DNA of 64,000 nucleotides from Lycorma delicatula (lineage: Eukaryota > Arthropoda > Insecta > Hemiptera > Fulgoridae), in contig NC_134456.1 in assembly GCF_047948215.1 (NCBI RefSeq), forward strand, positions 205,576,036 through 205,640,035, in the 5' to 3' direction. Shown one piece after another: positions 58,910 through 64,000 of this stretch. Numbering within the stretch: the first letter of the stretch is position 1; each line of letters begins with the position of its first letter. Under the pieces are notes generated by a model. The model was not told the origin of the DNA and did not search any database. It saw only the letters and a list, made by a program, of their open reading frames with translations. The position numbers were made by a program, and so were the translations under genes.

Positions 58910-60660
58910 GTGTTATTAAATTATTATATTTTTATTGTTTTTACATGCATTTCATTATTTTATTTTTCACCTTGTTTCTTTGAGTTTGGTTTTTTATTAT
59001 GTAAAATGTTTGCAATACTAGGAACTAGTAGAAGCCTAACCAATCGCAATATTTGTGAATATTTTGACAATGATAGTGAGTATAATTTGAATGAAACTGA
59101 GCATGAATCAGACAATGAGGCATTAAATAATATAATCGATAATGAACTGGAAGACACTGATTACTTAGAAGTCATTGCTCCTGAACAGCTTCAGCTGCTA
59201 CCTCATACGTACCAAAAACTGGCAGGACTGAAACACAGGCCATCTTTGGGATCTCCAGCAATTGAGTATTTCAATTTGTTTTTCACTATAGTTCTGTTAG
59301 AACTCATTGCTAAAGCAATGAATCACTCTGCAAAGCAGTTTATAAATAAGCATGCAGGAGGATTGTTAGAACCCTGCAAAAAGTGGAAAAATATGACTAG
59401 AACTGAAGTAAAAGGATTTATAGCTTGCATACTGAACATGGGACTCAGTAGGAGGCAAACTATACATTCATACTGGAGTACAAGTTTATCTCAGTTCTTC
59501 ATCTGGTATAGAAACATGTTTTCTGCACATCATTTTAGGCATCTTATGAAATTCTTTCATTTGATTAATAGCGAGTTGTGTTCACCACCACCAGCTGATC
59601 CAAATTATGATCCTTGAATCAGGTAACAACCATTGGTTGATATGCCAATAATAAATTTAGGTATCATTATACACCACACAAGCAACTTAGCATGGATGAA
59701 AGTCTGGTTGATACTAATGTTGCACTCAATTGTTATATCTTCCCAACAAGCACCGTCATTGCTGGGGAATCAAATTTTGGATTCTATGCGACTCTATAAC
59801 TCATTATTGTGTTGGTTTTTTTACTTATAAGGGTGCCAGAAATCAAGAAGACAGAACTAAAATAGCAGCTCATGGTTTAGGATATTCTGTTGTCCATAAA
59901 CTACTATGTTTAGGCAGTTACTTGCATAAAGGGAATCATGTATTTGTTTATAACTTTTCCATTTCAGAATCACTGGTTAAGAGCCTTTTCAAATTAGGAA
60001 CCTCTGTAACTATATTGTAAGAAAAAAATAAAGTTTTTGCCCAAACAGTTAAGAAAAAAATTTGGAATTGGGAAAAAAGTTTTACAGACCTGGACCAATC
60101 CTTACATGTGTGTGTGATGTAATGCATCATGTGCGGGTTAAGAAAAAACCTCAAAGAACACCCAGTGCTTCTGTTATCAAGCAAAATTGGTGAAGTTTGA
60201 GATAATCAACAACACAAAGGGCAGTTACCAAGCCAGAGATTATACAACAGTGTAATAAGTATATGGGTGGGGTAGGCACATCTAATAAGATGTTACATGC
60301 CTATTTGGACGAGAGAACTCTTCACTGCTGGAAGAAAGTAGCATTCAATATTATGTCAAGGATAGTGGTGAACTCAGTAATGGAGGTAAAATAAAATCCT
60401 GGTATTTTTACTCTGTCAATATAATAGGTAGTTTGTCAGTTCAAACAGGCAGAAAAAGTAATTGACTATGCTTGTGGTGGACCAGGGTTGAGGAAATTAC
60501 CAGAGAAAAAAGCAAGATGCTGTGTATGCACAACAGAAGGAAAAAAATGTCAAGAACTGTCTGTACTAGGTGCAGTAAAGGATTACATGGGGAGTGTTTT
60601 CCTAAACAACAATCTTAAGAAAACATTTTGAAAAACTAATATGTAGGTTATGCTATAATA
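58910..60660 (+). pseudogene. piggyBac-family transposase pseudogene
   Basis: The probable start is the ATG at 59006 (MFAILGTSRSLTNRNICEYF). An acidic N-terminus (59060-59170) leads into the domain: SPAIEYFNLFFTIVLLELIA, EVKGFIACILNMGLSRRQTI, HSYWSTSLSQFF, RHLMKFFHLI, up to a TGA at 59615. After frameshifts the catalytic part continues: QLSMDESLVDT (about 59685, first aspartate), WGIKFWILCDSITHYCVGFF (about 59763), IAAHGLGYSVVHKLLCLGSY and NHVFVYNFSISESLVKSLFK (the usual VDNFFTS aspartate is changed to tyrosine). A cysteine-rich tail (about 60480-60610: CCVCTTEGKK, CTRCSKGLHGECF) closes it. It is full length but disabled. TTAA borders and TIRs were not located. Confidence 0.85.
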
Positions 60661-61545
60661 TCAGGCTTCCAGAAGCCATAATTTTGTAAGTAGTAATCCA
60701 ATTTTCATAATTTTGGTTTTATTTCACAAGAAATTCATATAGATATTTACTTTCGTTTGTGCGTTTTTGTAATTGTTAGTGACTTTTTATAATATGGAAA
60801 AAAATAACATTTTAGTTAATTTGACCATCCAAAACTAAAATTTATGATAAATAAAAAATAAATATAATGTTAAATGTTATAATTTCTGGTGATAATCATA
60901 TTCTGTAGGATGTTTTTGGTAAGTGTGGATTTTTTCATAATTAGTATTAGATTGAATACTGCATAATTTATTTGTTTTGAATTGCCACTGACGTTTTTTT
61001 AGCATACCCCAGTCCAAAATGCTTGATGAAAAGGGGTAAAACAGAAAGACTTTTTTAAAAAAAAAAAAAGAATAAAAAATTGTTTAAAAATGTTTCTGCT
61101 TTTATTGTATAATTATACTTATGTTTATTTTTTATAAAATTCCTCTGATGTTATGATTGTAAGTTTATTACAGAAAATCTTTTTTGTAATCATTTTTTAA
61201 TAAATGATTTCATTGTCTACATGTACAGTATTTTTATTTTTTTATTGTTGCAACAGTGTAATAATATATCAAGTAGTAATTTAGTATAGTATTGTAAGAT
61301 GTCGTTCTGTTCAAAATATTTTAACCTCAAAATTCTAGGAAGAGCCTCAAAGTAGATAGTAAAATACCCTTGATGAAGATGACAACACAACTAAGCGTGC
61401 ATTCAGTATTGGAAAAAAAATATTGCTGAAACAATGATTATGGTGACATGGTTTGGAAAAGTAATACCAGGAACTATGGTAGCTAATACTAATTATGAAG
61501 AGGGTGTTGAAAAATATGGATTCAGGCCATACTCTCTTGGCCAGT
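60661..61545. other. AT-rich spacer
   Basis: Nothing is recognised here. The piggyBac 3' end should lie in this interval but no TIR was identified. Confidence 0.35.
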
Positions 61546-61975
61546 AGATGACAATTGATGGTGATACAATCAAAGAAATTGAACAATGAGTTAAAACTTG
61601 GGTGGCAGGGATTCAGAAGAGTTAACATCATTTTCATGAACAAACTCCTCTTTTTCCTTAAAAAGAAAGTTTTTGATCAATGCATCCTCCAGTCCTATGA
61701 AAGCGAAACTTGGACATTAAACATTCAATCATTACAGAAGCTGTGAGAATAGCACAAAAAAATGTGGAACAATGTAGAAGAACAGATAGCAGATTGACTA
61801 AAATACCACATGAATGAATACCACTAGATGTTAAACATCCATGGAAAAGACCAAAGGCTCGTTGGATTGATGATATCTACATTGGATCGAATTGACAGAA
61901 GCTTGCACAAGACTATATTATTTTGAAACATGCTGAGAGGTCTTCATTCTGCAGTGGATCAGTAACAGCTGAAAT
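61546..61975 (+). pseudogene. RTE-type LINE C-terminal relic
   Basis: The + strand reads LKLGWQGFRRVNIIFMNKLL, then KKVFDQCILQSYESETWTLN (normally K.FNQCVLP.LTYGAETWTL), then in other frames KHPWKRPKARWIDDI and WQKLAQD-like text up to AERSSFCSGSVTA at about 61970. These are the C-terminal signatures of RTE-clade ORFs common in insects. Several frame breaks occur. It is a different lineage from the intron 5 LINE family. Confidence 0.65.
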
Positions 61976-64000
61976 GGTGTTATTACTAAATAAACAATGT
62001 AAAAAATTATGAAGTCAGATTAATTGTTCAAAGTATTACATGAACTTTGTGTATTTACTCATACGTAATGTTATTGGAAATGATATTTAAGTGATCAAGG
62101 TGAAAATTCCCTCCACGTAATGTAGGAATACATATATTCCTTTAATCTATCCCAGACGCTCCAAATACTAAATCATAAAATAAAAATTTCTTAAGAAAAT
62201 TCAGGTTATTAGTAACTTTTATAAAATATATATTCATCATTTTATATGATGTAGACAGTATCCATGTTTCTGTTGTATAATATCAAAGATAAAATGGTTT
62301 TACAAATTTAAAAACGGCTCATAATAAGTACAAATCTGAAATTTAAGGGCGATAAATTATTAGAATGGACTGCCTTATGTAAAACTTTTAATCAGATGGA
62401 ATTAGGAATGGAACATAAGTTGGGGTCCAGTAATTCCTTAATCACAAGGAATCAAGGTCAAACTATGTGAAATCAAAAAATGGTTCTTTTTCTTATCACT
62501 GTAAAAATATATCTTAAAAAATTAGTAAAATAAGGTTTAATATCATTAAATGGAGAATAATTTTATGTAAATTTTGTTGACTTGTTTCTAAATCAAGCTA
62601 GGATAGATACTCTTTTGTAAGGCTTGAAACTTGAGGACATACAATTTCTGTGGTGTTAGTAGCCGTATGCCACAATATAAAACTGAAATGCACAAATCAA
62701 GGGCCTCAGTAGATTTTATATGGTGAAATTACATTAGCAATTTCTGATATTAAGCAAAACCAACCATTTGAGAAACAAGTTGACAGTAGACAGAGATATA
62801 TTTCTGTCATTAGATATTAATTATTTTAAATATTTTTTTATTTGCTGTTTCATTCAAATAAATAAAAGTTTTTATTTTGTTTGTAATATAAATTATTTTT
62901 ATTATAATCTTTGAATTTTTAATTCATATATATAACATTAATTAATTATATATTCATAATAAGCGCATGTTGAGTCTTTGAAGGATGGAACAAGACTGAC
63001 TAACAATAGAGAATTAGACAAATTCATTTAATAAGAGTAACAAAAAAAGCCAAAATTTTTATTTTTAGAAATAAGAAGGAAGAAATGAAACCTGAGTCTT
63101 AAAATAACTGCCTGCCAAAAATCATAGGATTTTTTTTAATTTGAAATTGTAAATGAAAGTATTACAAACAATAATGTGAATCATATGATTTTTGGAATTA
63201 CAATAAGTTGCATTTATGATACAATCCATAATGTTGCATTTCAACAGAATAACAAACAAGTTTAATTGTGAATAAGTGAACAATAATAATTAAATTGTTA
63301 ATATTTAGGCTTAGTTGAAATGGTATTTACATTCATTTGTGATATAATATTAATAGTACTCATATAAATTAATTAAAAAATTCATAGTAGTATTTTGAAT
63401 AATAATAATCAGCATATTGCTTGAATAAATAATAGTGAAATTGAATATTTTAACCTATTACAGTTTGAAATTACATTCACATTAATCTTTAGTAATAAAT
63501 AAATCTAAGGAACCCTAATCCACAAGACTAATAAATTATTACTGGTGTCTTATTAACCTAATAATCTGAGAGCTGTTAAATATTTTAGGGTAGGTATTTG
63601 AGGCACTGTGAAAATTTGTGTAACGCTTCTTTTGTAATGTCTGAATACAAAATCAAACATCTGGCTGAAGGGTAGTGGGGCCTAGTCAAAGCTTGAATTT
63701 TTAACTTTGCGAAATTTTATTTGCAAAAAAATCCTTGGGGCATTTTGAGATCTGAATACCTTAAAATTTAGTATTTAATGAAATAAAAAAGCCAGATAAT
63801 ATAGTGGGGGTTAAAATTTTGCCAGGGCGTTTCAAAATTGTATTTCATAAATATCGAAAAGTTATATTTGAGACATGTTGAGGTTTAGACAGAATAATAT
63901 TTATACGCAGAAAAAAATATTTATAAAAGGACAGGCCATTTTAGTGGGACTTCTTACCTACCAGGTGATCAGGAATGTTATACGTGAGTGCGAGTAAGTA
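61976..64000. other. AT-rich region to window end, nothing recognised
   Basis: No gene, TIR or repeat array was supported. A slightly GC-richer block at 63600-64000 has no coding signal. Confidence 0.4.

Overview
The window looks like an AT-rich insect chromosome segment, most likely hemipteran. One intron-rich host gene is surrounded and invaded by many transposable-element (TE) classes: hAT, Merlin, Tc1/mariner, IS630-like, piggyBac, RTE-like LINEs, Penelope-like elements and a tRNA-derived SINE. No bacterial-style operons, CRISPR arrays or viral genes were seen. The species cannot be fixed from sequence alone.

The only convincing host gene is SGSH (lysosomal N-sulfoglucosamine sulfohydrolase, or sulfamidase). 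It lies on the + strand at 14093-46941. I could join ten exons by eye with consistent phases and GT/AG borders. They give a 508-residue protein with a signal peptide, the sulfatase CSPSR formylglycine site (split by intron 2), both metal-binding acidic clusters and the conserved C-terminal half. About 31 kb of the 32.8 kb gene is intron, much of it TE-derived.

Layout. 1-14092: upstream DNA holding a ZMYM-type hAT relic (minus strand), an IS630-like N-terminal relic, a complete ZBED-type hAT with an 8-bp target duplication (4579-7076), a second hAT end (7614-8300), a duplicated direct repeat, a complete Merlin element with a 9-bp target duplication (10008-11658) and a non-LTR RT scrap. 14093-24974: SGSH exons 1-5. 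Intron 2 carries an IS630-like transposase relic, two SINE copies and a 20-bp perfect hairpin. Intron 3 carries an 820-bp palindrome and a relic of a multicopy arthropod ORF. 24975-33897: intron 5, with a mariner relic, two opposed copies of one RTE-like LINE (one with an intact 844-codon frame) and a SINE with a perfect 14-bp target duplication. 33898-46941: exons 6-10. Intron 6 holds two tail-to-tail Penelope-like relics and two mariners, intron 7 hairpins and a GT microsatellite, and intron 9 a hairpin-bearing dispersed repeat and a mariner. 46942-64000: a mariner starting 85 bp after the SGSH stop and itself split by a SINE, a GC-rich unassigned island, another mariner, a LINE tail split by a mariner with perfect 26-bp TIRs, an RT scrap, a piggyBac pseudogene and an RTE tail.

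Apart from SGSH the coding content is TE-derived and mostly dead. The most informative signals are the datable insertions (TSDs, nested copies), the Penelope palindrome, the repeated short perfect inverted repeats, and the fact that all seven mariner copies have their transposase on the minus strand, antisense to SGSH.
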